This document shows positions 20,441 through 27,858 of a DNA stretch of 64,000 nt, piece after piece (position 1 is the stretch's first letter; each line of letters starts with the position of its first letter). The notes under the pieces are model-generated. The model ran no database searches. It saw nothing but the letters and a program-made list of their open reading frames with translations, and had not been told where the DNA came from. The position numbers and the translations under genes are program-made. Source of the DNA: CAVVYW01 sp963752605 (lineage in GTDB: Bacteria > Actinomycetota > Thermoleophilia > Solirubrobacterales > 70-9); contig CAVVYW010000009.1 of assembly GCA_963752605.1 (NCBI GenBank), forward strand, positions 54,237 through 118,236. The letters are read 5' to 3'.

Positions 20441-20497
20441 CCGGGGGCCGCCGAAGAAAGGGCTGGGCGTGGGGCGGCTTTCTGAGGCGGCCCCCGG
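20441..20497. terminator. long two-part hairpin between greA and lysS
   Basis: CCGGGGGCCGCC (20441-20452) pairs exactly with GGCGGCCCCCGG (20486-20497). Inside, after opposed GA/GA bases, AGAAAG pairs with CTTTCT, leaving a loop of about 16 bases. On the minus-strand transcript this would form directly after the greA stop. No T-run follows. It may terminate, attenuate lysS, or protect greA mRNA. The GGGGCCGCC/GGCGGCCCC core is shared with the hairpin at 9135-9160. Confidence 0.5.
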
Positions 20498-20519
20498 GGC
20501 CGCCCCCACCAGCACGGGG

Positions 20520-20999
20520 TTAGGCCGCCTCGATCTTCGTGATCTTCAGCTTCCGCTTCGGCCCGCGCGGTACATCGACGCTGACCACGTCGTTCTTCTT
20601 CTGCCCGATCAGCGCCTTGCCGATCGGGGACTCGTTGGAGAGCTTGTGCTCGACCGGGTCGGCCTCGGCCGATCCCACGATCTGGAACTTCTGGGACTTG
20701 CCGGACTTCTGGTCCTTGACGTGGACGACCGCGCCGACGCCCACCTGCTCGGTGTCGACGTGCTTGTCGTCAATGACCGCGGCGCGGCGCAGCTTGTCCT
20801 GGATCGAGGCGATCCGCTGCTCCAGCATCGCCTGCTCGTTCTTGGCGTCGTCGTACTCGGAGTTCTCCATGATGTCGCCGAACTCCCTGGCCTGCTTGAT
20901 GCGATCGGCGACCTCACGACGCTTCTCGTTCTCGAGATGCTCCAGCTCCTCCTTGAGCTTCTCGAGCCCCTCCGGGGTGATCAAAGTCTCTCGGGCCAC
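20520..20999 (-). CDS. greA: transcription elongation factor GreA
   Basis: Stimulates RNA cleavage by backtracked RNA polymerase. The N-terminal coiled coil shows LITPEGLEKLKEELEHLENEKRREVADRI and the catalytic-tip region DIMENSEYDDAKNEQA with the conserved acidic pair. The C-terminal FKBP-like domain includes YxIVGSAEADP-type and NESPIGKALIGQKKNDVVSV segments. The 159 residues are complete. Start GTG 20999 has an AGGAG site. A TATAAT promoter lies about 95 bases upstream. Confidence 0.96.
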   Translation of the reverse strand: MARETLITPEGLEKLKEELEHLENEKRREVADRIKQAREFGDIMENSEYDDAKNEQAMLEQRIASIQDKLRRAAVIDDKHVDTEQVGVGAVVHVKDQKSGKSQKFQIVGSAEADPVEHKLSNESPIGKALIGQKKNDVVSVDVPRGPKRKLKITKIEAA

Positions 21000-21094
21000 T
21001 CTCCTCGTTCCCTCCTGAAAAGTCCTGCAACTTGGCGAAAAAATGAGCCCGCGGCGGCCGCAAATGGAGCGCGACTGCCCGGGCAGGGCGCGGC

Positions 21095-21100
21095 ATTATA
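21095..21100 (-). promoter_or_regulatory. greA: -10 element (TATAAT) of the greA promoter
   Basis: A perfect TATAAT reads 21100 to 21095 on the minus strand. Seventeen bases upstream stands CTTACT, a weak -35. Initiation near 21088 gives a GC-rich leader of about 88 bases that could fold (GCCCGGGC at its start). Confidence 0.55.
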
Positions 21101-21133
21101 GCGCCGCCCTCAAACGTAGTAAGGGCGCTCGGA

Positions 21134-22009
21134 TCAGACGGCCAGGGCGCTCTGGAGGGCTCCGGCGAGGCGCTTCGGGTCCTCGATCTGCGGGTAGTGG
21201 CCGAGCTCCTCGAAGCGGATCAGCGGGGCGGCCGGCCGGAGCCGGAGCACCCCGTCGAGGACGTTCTCAGTCGCGACCGGGTCGGCCATCCCCCAGGAGA
21301 GGTGGAGCGGCTTCTGCCAGTCCCGCAGCGCCCCGTGCCAGCGCGCGGCATGCCGCTCCCGCTCGTCCATGTAGGAGATCAGCCTGTGGCCGAGCCGCTG
21401 GCCGCCGTTGTGGGCGATCAGGCTCCACTGGTCCGCCGCCTCCTCGTCGGTGAGCGGGTGCTCGGGTGAGAAGATCGAGCCGAACTGCTGGCGGAAGAAG
21501 CGCTCGCTGGAGAGCCGAGCCACCACCGGCCCCAGCGGTCCCCGGAGCAGCCGCTGGGCGATGGTCGGGCTGGCCGCGCCCTGGATCATCGAGCCGTTGA
21601 ACAGCATCACCCCGACGAGGTTCATCTCCAGCGCGCCTTCGATGTCCCGCGCCATCAGTTCCGTCGCCACCGAGGTCCCCATGTCGTGGCCCACGATGAG
21701 CACGCGCCCCTGGTGGTGGCGGCCGACCAGCTCCTCGGCGATGTCGGCCTGCTCTCCGAGCGTGTAGTCGTGGTCGGCCGGCTTGTCGGAGAGCCCGAAG
21801 CCGAGGCAGTCGAATGCGAGCGCGGCGTGCTGGGTCTCCTCCTCGAGCAGGAGGCGCCAGTCATAGGAGCTGGACGGGAACCCGTGGAGCAGGAGCAGCA
21901 GCGGCTCGCGGCCGCTGCGGGTGAAGACGTGGATTTGGCGGCCGCGAACCTCCTCGCTCCTTCCGCGGTCGCGCCAGGCGTTGACGCGGGAGGTGAGAGC
22001 CATCGCCAT
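21134..22009 (-). CDS. alpha/beta hydrolase, haloalkane dehalogenase/epoxide hydrolase type
   Basis: 291 residues. LLLLLHGFPSSSYDW gives the oxyanion-hole HGxP motif and VLIVGHDMGTSVATELM the nucleophile elbow with Asp instead of Ser, which marks the dehalogenase/epoxide hydrolase branch. WGMADPVATEN may hold the acid and ELGHYPQIEDP the His. Whether the halide-binding Trp pair is present cannot be decided by eye. It starts eight bases after the dusB stop, so it is probably in the coaX-dusB operon. Confidence 0.8.
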   Translation of the reverse strand: MAMALTSRVNAWRDRGRSEEVRGRQIHVFTRSGREPLLLLLHGFPSSSYDWRLLLEEETQHAALAFDCLGFGLSDKPADHDYTLGEQADIAEELVGRHHQGRVLIVGHDMGTSVATELMARDIEGALEMNLVGVMLFNGSMIQGAASPTIAQRLLRGPLGPVVARLSSERFFRQQFGSIFSPEHPLTDEEAADQWSLIAHNGGQRLGHRLISYMDERERHAARWHGALRDWQKPLHLSWGMADPVATENVLDGVLRLRPAAPLIRFEELGHYPQIEDPKRLAGALQSALAV

Positions 22010-22017
22010 CTGTCCGC

Positions 22018-23007
22018 TCAGAGCGCGACCGGGACGGGAGGCGCGAGCCGCTCGATCAGCTCTCTGGCCTGGCCGAGATCGTCGCTCTCCCGGAGGGCCG
22101 CCGCGATCGTCTTGTCCGCCTCGAGCCGCTCCAGGTACCAGGGGTAGAACTTCCGCAGGTAGCGGGCGGCGCGCTCCGGGCCGAGGTGCTCATCGGCGCG
22201 GTCCATCACCCAGAGCAGTTCCGCGACGATCTCGGCGCGCTCGGGGGGCACCGCCCGGTGGCCGGTGAGCTCCTCGAAGATCCAGGGGTTGCCCAGCGAG
22301 CCACGGGCGACCATCACCGCGTCGGCCCCGGACGCCTTGTAGGCATGGCGCGCGTCATCGGCGGTGTCGAGGCCACCGGAGATGATCACCGGGACCTCGG
22401 TTCGCTCCACCAGCTCACGCGCCAGCGCGTAGTCGGGGCGTCCCTTGTGCTGGGTGGCGGCCGAGCGCGGGTGAAAGCCGATCGCCGCGATCCCGGCCTC
22501 CTCGGCCAGACGGAGCGCCAGCTCGAACCCTTCACGCCCGCCCGGCTCGAGCCCGGAGCGAAGCTTCACCGTCACCGGCCGCTCGCCCCCCTCGGACGCG
22601 GCTCGGGCGATCGCGACCGCCAGGTCCGGATCCGAGAGCAGCGCAGCGCCCGCGCCGGTCTTGCAGACCTTGCGCACCGGACAGCCCATGTTGATGTCGA
22701 TCAGGTCGGCTCCGGCCTCGGCCGCGATCCCCGCCGCCGAGCGCATCACGTCGGGGTCCTGCCCGAAGAGCTGGATCGAGACGGGGTGCTCATCCGGATG
22801 CAGGCGCAGCAGCTCGCTGAGCGTGCGCTCGTTGCGGTAGTGCAGCCCGAAGCTGGAGACCATCTCGGAGACCGCCAGACCCGCCCCGTGCCGGCGCGCC
22901 TGGAGGCGCACGAACCAGTTGCCGATGCCGGCCAGCGGCGCGAGCAGCACACGGTTGGCGATCTCGATGTCGCCGATCCTGAACGGGGCGGTCAGCGGGG
23001 GCTGCAT
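22018..23007 (-). CDS. dusB: tRNA-dihydrouridine synthase (DusB type)
   Basis: Flavoenzyme reducing uridine to dihydrouridine in tRNA. The TIM-barrel shows APLAGIGNWFVRLQARRHGAG, SIQLFGQDPDVM, the signature DINMGCPVRKVCKTGAGAAL with the catalytic Cys, VKLRSGLEP and MVARGSLGNPWIFEEL. The 329 residues match the family. The stop-to-start distance from coaX is only five bases. Confidence 0.93.
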   Translation of the reverse strand: MQPPLTAPFRIGDIEIANRVLLAPLAGIGNWFVRLQARRHGAGLAVSEMVSSFGLHYRNERTLSELLRLHPDEHPVSIQLFGQDPDVMRSAAGIAAEAGADLIDINMGCPVRKVCKTGAGAALLSDPDLAVAIARAASEGGERPVTVKLRSGLEPGGREGFELALRLAEEAGIAAIGFHPRSAATQHKGRPDYALARELVERTEVPVIISGGLDTADDARHAYKASGADAVMVARGSLGNPWIFEELTGHRAVPPERAEIVAELLWVMDRADEHLGPERAARYLRKFYPWYLERLEADKTIAAALRESDDLGQARELIERLAPPVPVAL

Positions 23008-23012
23008 GGCCC

Positions 23013-23777
23013 CTAAGTGTTGCGCTCCCAGATGAGGCGCAATCCGCGCAGGGTCAGCAGGGGATCGACCTCGTCGATCGTCTCGCAGAGGGGCGAGATC
23101 GTCTGAGCGAGTCCGCCGGTCGCGATGAACCGCGGCTGCTCACCGAGCTCGTCCGCCAGCCGGCGGTCGATCCCGTCGACGAGCCCAGCGAAGCCGAAGG
23201 CGAACCCGGCCTGGATGCAGGCCACGGTGTTCTTGCCGATCGCCGACTCCGGCTCGGAGAGGTCGATTCTCGGCAGCTTCGCCGTCCGCGATGTCAGCGC
23301 CTCCATCGAGATCTCGATGCCGGGTCCGATCACACCCCCGAGGTACTCCCCCTTGCCCGAGACCACGTCGAAGTTTGTCGAGGTGCCGAAGTCCACCGCG
23401 ACGCAGGCGCCCCCCACCCCGTCGTAGGCGGCGACCGCGTTGACCAGCCGGTCTGCACCGAGCTCGTGGGGGCTGTCCACCAGGATCGGCATCCCGGTCT
23501 TCAGCTGTGGCCCGACCATCAGGCAGCTTGGGCCGATCCGCGTCTCGCAGAGCCGTTCGTACTCCGGGCCGAGCTGCGGGACGACGCTGGAGACGATGGC
23601 TCCGTCCAGGGAATCGAACGCGAGGCCCTCGAGCTCCAGCAGCGTCGCGATCCGGGACGCGAGCATGTCGGCGGTGGCGTGCCGCTCGGTCGCGAGCCGC
23701 CAGTCGTGAACCAGCTGTTCGCCGTCGAAGGCGCCCAGGTGCGTCTGCGTGTTTCCCACGTCCACCGCAAGAAGCAT
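23013..23777 (-). CDS. coaX: type III pantothenate kinase
   Basis: First step of coenzyme A synthesis. MLLAVDVGNTQTHLGAFDGE is the N-terminal phosphate-binding motif; GADRLVNAVAAYDG and CVAVDFGTSTNFDVVSGKGEYLGG are the remaining core motifs, and FIATGGLAQTI lies near the end. The ATG at 23777 is chosen because it places the DxGNT motif at the normal N-terminus; the open frame upstream has no family sequence. 254 residues. It heads coaX-dusB-hydrolase. Confidence 0.93.
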   Translation of the reverse strand: MLLAVDVGNTQTHLGAFDGEQLVHDWRLATERHATADMLASRIATLLELEGLAFDSLDGAIVSSVVPQLGPEYERLCETRIGPSCLMVGPQLKTGMPILVDSPHELGADRLVNAVAAYDGVGGACVAVDFGTSTNFDVVSGKGEYLGGVIGPGIEISMEALTSRTAKLPRIDLSEPESAIGKNTVACIQAGFAFGFAGLVDGIDRRLADELGEQPRFIATGGLAQTISPLCETIDEVDPLLTLRGLRLIWERNT

Positions 23778-23838
23778 GCGGCGATTATCGGGCAGACGAG
23801 CACGACCAAGCGAGAGCCGGGTGCCATACGATCGGCCC

Positions 23839-24579
23839 GTGGCCGAGAACAAGCTCTACGTCATACCTGGCTCGCACCCCTCAATGACCGCGAGGCTGAT
23901 GCTTGAGCGCAAGGGAATTCCGTACAAGCGGGTTGACCTGATTCCGGTCATCTCCAAGGGAGTGGTCAAGGCGCAGCGCTTTCCGGACAACACGGTTCCA
24001 GCGCTGAAGCTGGAGGGCAGGCGGATTCAGGGCTCGCGCGAGATCGGCCACGAGCTGGACCGCCTCCAGCCCAACCCCCAGCTCTATCCATCGGATCCCA
24101 AGCAGCGCGAGGCGGTCGAGCGGGCCGAGAGCTGGGGAGACGAGTTCCAGCAGAAGCCGCGGCGCTTCAGCTGGTGGGCCTTCAAGCGGGACCGCGCGCC
24201 GATGACCAGCTACTCGGAGGGAGCGAAGCTCGGTATCCCGCCGGGCCTGGCCGTCAAGACCGGAGGGCCGATCGTCGCGCTCGCAGCACGATTCTGCGAG
24301 GCGACCGATGAGCGGGTCCGCGACGACCTCGCCTCTATCCCGTCCGACCTCGACCAGATCGACGAGTGGATCAAAGACGGCGTCATCGGCGGCAAGGAGG
24401 TGAACGCGGCCGATCTCCAGATCGCGCCGAGCCTCCGCCTGCTGATGACCTTCGACGACCTGCGCCCGGCGATCGAGTCGCGGCCGGCCGGCGAGCTGGC
24501 AATGCGCGCAGTCCCGGACTTCCCCGGCCGCACCCCACCGGTGTTCCCCGCCGACTGGCTCGAGCCGCTGAGGCGCTAG
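23839..24579 (+). CDS. glutathione S-transferase-like protein
   Basis: About 246 residues. The N-terminal thioredoxin-like domain reads KLYVIPGSHPSMTARLMLERKGIPYKRVDL, with FPDNTVPALKLEGRRIQGSREIGHEL giving the cis-Pro and glutathione-contact region. The all-helical C-terminal domain ends with VNAADLQIAPSLRLLMTFDDL. SxxS replaces a CxxC pair. Start GTG 23839, three codons before the first strand. Divergent from coaX; the stop overlaps the folK stop. Thiol substrate unknown; actinobacteria often use mycothiol, so glutathione use is doubtful. Confidence 0.7.
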   Translation: MAENKLYVIPGSHPSMTARLMLERKGIPYKRVDLIPVISKGVVKAQRFPDNTVPALKLEGRRIQGSREIGHELDRLQPNPQLYPSDPKQREAVERAESWGDEFQQKPRRFSWWAFKRDRAPMTSYSEGAKLGIPPGLAVKTGGPIVALAARFCEATDERVRDDLASIPSDLDQIDEWIKDGVIGGKEVNAADLQIAPSLRLLMTFDDLRPAIESRPAGELAMRAVPDFPGRTPPVFPADWLEPLRR

Positions 24580-25062
24580 CCGACGCGGTTCACACGCTGG
24601 CCCTCCGGAAGGCGCTCGAGGGCCTCCCGGAGGCGGGTGCCGTCGGGCAGCGTCAGCTCGGGGTCGAGCTCCAGCAGCGGCACCAGGACGAAGCGGCGCG
24701 AGGTCACCTCGGGGTGGGGCAGCTTCAGGCGCTCCGTCTCGAGCTCGACGTCCCCCAAGAGCAGCAGGTCCAGGTCGATCGGCCGCGGGCCGTGGCGGGG
24801 ACCGCCGAAGGCCCGGCCCTGCTCCACCTCGATCGCCTTGCAGAGGTCCAGCAGGGCCTCCGGCTCCAGGTCGGTGCGGATCCGCGCGACGGCGTTGAGG
24901 AAGTCGGGCTGGTCGGGGATCTCCCCCACGGGCTCTGTCACGTAGAGGGAGGAAACTCCTCTGACGGCCACCCCGTGCCGGGCGCAGCGCCTCCACGGCG
25001 GCCCTCAGCTGCCGCTCGCGGTCGCCGACGTTCGAACCCAGGCCTATGTAGCCCCTTCGCAG
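24576..25062 (-). CDS. folK: 2-amino-4-hydroxy-6-hydroxymethyldihydropteridine diphosphokinase (one frameshift)
   Basis: Pyrophosphorylates the pterin for folate synthesis. The N-terminus GYIGLGSNVGDRERQLRAAVEALR and the C-terminal part VSSLYVTEPVGEIPDQPDFLNAV, RHGPRPIDLDLLLLGD and LPHPEVTSRRFVLVPLLEL together cover the whole enzyme. They lie in different frames, joined if one base of the GGG run at 24980-24982 is removed. The frame starts right after the folB stop with no ATG or GTG; ATC 25062 or the CTG after it are the nearest candidates, so the true start is uncertain or hidden by another error. Confidence 0.88.
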
Positions 25063-25071
25063 GATGTCTGC

Positions 25072-25488
25072 TCAGGCGCCGTCGTCGTCCTCGGGCTCGC
25101 GGTCGAGCGCGCGCTCGAGGGTGACCTCGACCCCCGCCTCCTGCACGGTGTAGGGCACCGGCGGCTCCGGCTTCGCGGCGCGGACCCGAACGGACTCGCA
25201 GTCGAACCGCTCCATCAGCCGCTCCGCCACGACCTGGCAGAGCCGCTCGAGCGTTCGATGGCTCCGTTCCGTCGCGGCCAGGGCGACGATGTCGCAGACC
25301 TCGGAGTAATCCACGGTGTCCTCGACCCGGTCGGTGAGCACCGCGTCGCAGTGCGGAACCTCGAGCGTGAGGTCGAACTCCATTCGCTGTCCCACCTCCT
25401 GCTCCGCGTCAGTGACGCCGTGGTGGGTGTAGATGGAGAGGCCCCTGATCTCGACCTCGACGGATGACTGTGGGGAGTTGCCTTCCAC
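25072..25488 (-). CDS. folB: dihydroneopterin aldolase
   Basis: Cleaves dihydroneopterin to the hydroxymethylpterin used by FolK. VEIRGLSIYTHHGVTDAEQEVGQRMEFDL shows the Tyr/HHG and Glu substrate site; DTVDYSEVCDIV and the C-terminal strand VRVRAAKPEPPV with the conserved Lys-Pro complete the fold. 138 residues with a short acidic tail. Start GTG 25488. Directly before folK. Confidence 0.92.
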   Translation of the reverse strand: MEGNSPQSSVEVEIRGLSIYTHHGVTDAEQEVGQRMEFDLTLEVPHCDAVLTDRVEDTVDYSEVCDIVALAATERSHRTLERLCQVVAERLMERFDCESVRVRAAKPEPPVPYTVQEAGVEVTLERALDREPEDDDGA

Positions 25489-25532
25489 GCCGCCAAAGTA
25501 GCCGATGGGCGGCTCCTGCTACGACTATCGGG

Positions 25533-26468
25533 GTGAGCGCGCCGCCCACGACCACCACGGTCGGCGAAGGGGAGCTCACGGCGGAGGTCACGCACCACTT
25601 CGCCGATCTCCCCGATTGCCGGATGCACTACGTCTCCAGGGGCGAGGGGAGCCCGATGCTGTTCCTGCACGGCTTTCCCCAGTTCTGGTTCCTCTGGCGC
25701 CACCAGCTGGCCGACCTCGGCCGCGATCACCGAGCGATCGCGGCGGACATGCGCGGCTACAACCTCTCCTGCAAGCCCGAGGATCCGGAGGCCTACCGGA
25801 TGCGCCATCTGCTCGGCGACATCCGGGCCCTGGTGGAGCAGCTCGACCTCACCCCCCTGACGCTGGTGGGACACGACTGGGGCGGAATCGTCGCCTGGGC
25901 CTTCTCGCTGAAGCACCCGGAGCTGCTGGAGCGCCTGGTGATCATCGACGCGCCGCCCCCGTTCACCTGGAACCGCGATCTGCGAGAGAGCCCCAAGCAG
26001 CGCGAGGCGGTCAACTACATGATCGAGCTCTCGAAGGGGTCGCCGGAGCCTGAGGAGCTGCTGGCCGCCAACGACTTCTCGATGATGGACCAGATCATGC
26101 AGCGCATCGGGGGCCTGGGCGCGCGTCTGAGCGATCAGGAACACGCCGCCTACCGAGGGGCCTGGTCGCAGCCGGGAGCGCTGCGAGGCGGGCTCAACTA
26201 CTACCGCGCCGCGCGCATGGGCGAGCAGGTGGCGGCCGGCGGCGTCCCGGATGAGTACGCGGCCAAGATCACCTCCCAGAGCGTCCAGGTGCCGACGATG
26301 GTGATCTGGGGAGAGAAGGACTCCGTCCTGCTCCCCACCCTCACGAGAGGGCTCGACCAGTGGATCCCGGACCTGAGGGTCGAGCTCGTTCCCGGCGGCG
26401 GACACTGGGTGCCCTACGAGAAGCCCGCAGCGGTCAACCGCCTGATCAGGGACTTCGTCGGCTCCTAA
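25533..26468 (+). CDS. alpha/beta hydrolase, probable epoxide hydrolase
   Basis: 311 residues from GTG 25533. MLFLHGFPQFWFLWRHQLADL carries the HGxP oxyanion motif, LVGHDWGGIVAWAF the Asp-nucleophile elbow typical of soluble epoxide hydrolases, MVIWGEKDSVLLPTL the acid strand and VPGGGHWVPYEKP the His. It lies on the opposite strand between folB and folP, and its stop overlaps that of folP, so it splits the folate gene run. An ATG-start extension upstream overlaps folB and is unlikely. Confidence 0.82.
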   Translation: MSAPPTTTTVGEGELTAEVTHHFADLPDCRMHYVSRGEGSPMLFLHGFPQFWFLWRHQLADLGRDHRAIAADMRGYNLSCKPEDPEAYRMRHLLGDIRALVEQLDLTPLTLVGHDWGGIVAWAFSLKHPELLERLVIIDAPPPFTWNRDLRESPKQREAVNYMIELSKGSPEPEELLAANDFSMMDQIMQRIGGLGARLSDQEHAAYRGAWSQPGALRGGLNYYRAARMGEQVAAGGVPDEYAAKITSQSVQVPTMVIWGEKDSVLLPTLTRGLDQWIPDLRVELVPGGGHWVPYEKPAAVNRLIRDFVGS

Positions 26469-27262
26469 CCGAGGATCGCGCCCGCCGTCGTAAGCGCCTC
26501 GCGAACCGGTTCCACGTCATGGACCCGTAGGACGTCGGCGCCGTTCGCGTAGGCGAGCACGTTGGAGGCGACCGTTCCTCCGAGCCTGTCCTCCACCCCG
26601 GCGCCGGTGAGCTTGCCGATGAAGCTCTTGCGCGAGGTGCCGACCACGATCGGCCGTCCCAATTCGCGCAGCTCGCCGAGCCGGCGCAACAGCTCGAGGT
26701 TGTGCTCCACCGTCTTGCCGAACCCGATCCCCGGGTCCACCCAGATCCGCTCTTCCTCGATCCCCTCGGAGGTCGCGAACTCGATCCGCCCGGCGAGGAA
26801 GGCCCTGACGTCGTCGACCACGTCGTCGTAGCGGGGGTCCTCCTGCATCGTCCGTGGGTCGCCGAGCATGTGCATCAGGACCACCTCGCCGCCCCGCTCG
26901 GCGCAGAGCGCCGCTAGCTCGGAGTCCGCCCTCAGCGCGGTGACGTCGTTGACGATCGCGGCGCCGGCGTCCAGGGCGGCCTCGGCGACGGGGGCCTTCG
27001 AGGTGTCGATCGAGACGGGCACGCCAGGCCCATCCGTCCCCGCCAGCGCGGAAACGACTGGCTCCACCCGCGCCCTCTCCTCCTCGGCGCTGACCGCCTC
27101 GGCGCCGGGCCGGGTCGACTCCCCGCCGACATCGAGGATGTCCGCTCCCTCCGCCGCCAGCACCCGCCCGTGCTCCACGGCGGCGTCGGCATCGAGGAAG
27201 AGCCCCCCGTCCGAGAAGGAGTCGGGCGTGACGTTGACGATCCCCATCAGCCTCGCCGCCAT
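26465..27262 (-). CDS. folP: dihydropteroate synthase
   Basis: Joins the pterin pyrophosphate to p-aminobenzoate. LMGIVNVTPDSFSDGG, DILDVGGESTRPGAE, VSIDTSKAPVAEAALDAGAAIVNDVTAL, WVDPGIGFGKTVEHN and VGTSRKSFIGKLTG are the family motifs in order. ATG 27262 is chosen since it puts GIVNVTPDS at the expected N-terminus; sequence upstream in the frame is not family-like. 265 residues, intact. Confidence 0.94.
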   Translation of the reverse strand: MAARLMGIVNVTPDSFSDGGLFLDADAAVEHGRVLAAEGADILDVGGESTRPGAEAVSAEEERARVEPVVSALAGTDGPGVPVSIDTSKAPVAEAALDAGAAIVNDVTALRADSELAALCAERGGEVVLMHMLGDPRTMQEDPRYDDVVDDVRAFLAGRIEFATSEGIEEERIWVDPGIGFGKTVEHNLELLRRLGELRELGRPIVVGTSRKSFIGKLTGAGVEDRLGGTVASNVLAYANGADVLRVHDVEPVREALTTAGAILG

Positions 27263-27290
27263 GGCGGCCCAGGCTACGTCACCGCCTACA

Positions 27291-27848
27291 TCACTTCTTG
27301 CCGCCAACCTTCCTCGCGTTCCAGTCGACGTACCCGGTACCGCACCTCTCCGTCCCGATCTCATTTGGAGGGGCGTTCCACGAGATCATCGCCGCGTTGC
27401 CCTTCATTCCGCCTGGGGCCCCCTTGCCGTCGACGTGGACGCCCTGGAACGGCCCGCTCGTGACCGCCGGGTCCTCGTAGAGGAACTGGGGGCCGCCTTC
27501 GGGGCCCTTAACGAGCTTCATCGGCGGGGCGGTGATCGTGACGCGCCTGCTGGAGCGCGGCCCCCCGCCTCCCTGCTGGACAACCTCGCACTCCAGGAGC
27601 GCGTTCAGCATCGTGAACCCGACCACCAGGCCCTTTCTGGTGATCCTGAAGCTGACCGTGCCCCCATCCTCGGTGGTACCGGTGTAGGCCCCCACCCGCC
27701 TGTCGCTCTTCTTCCCGGCGGTCTCCGCCGTGGGCCCTCCGGACGCCCCGCTCGTGGCGAGGGCGGCGGTCCCGCCGCCCAGCACGAGGAAGGCGGCGAG
27801 CATCGCCATCAGCTTGGCGTAGCTGAGCTTCGCTGTCAGCCGATTCAT
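27291..27848 (-). CDS. secreted protein of unknown function between ftsH and folP
   Basis: 185 residues. Signal peptide or anchor MNRLTAKLSYAKLMAMLAAFLVLGGGTAALA, followed by a probable beta-rich domain (VGAYTGTTEDGGTVSFRITRKGLVVGFTM) with two later Cys and the ending ARKVGGKK. No enzyme motif seen. Homologous domains are common as stand-alone secreted proteins in this bacterial group, but no function is known to me. It sits 28 bases from folP and 10 from the ftsH stop, on the same strand. Confidence 0.7.
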   Translation of the reverse strand: MNRLTAKLSYAKLMAMLAAFLVLGGGTAALATSGASGGPTAETAGKKSDRRVGAYTGTTEDGGTVSFRITRKGLVVGFTMLNALLECEVVQQGGGGPRSSRRVTITAPPMKLVKGPEGGPQFLYEDPAVTSGPFQGVHVDGKGAPGGMKGNAAMISWNAPPNEIGTERCGTGYVDWNARKVGGKK

Positions 27849-27858
27849 GGGGCGTCGG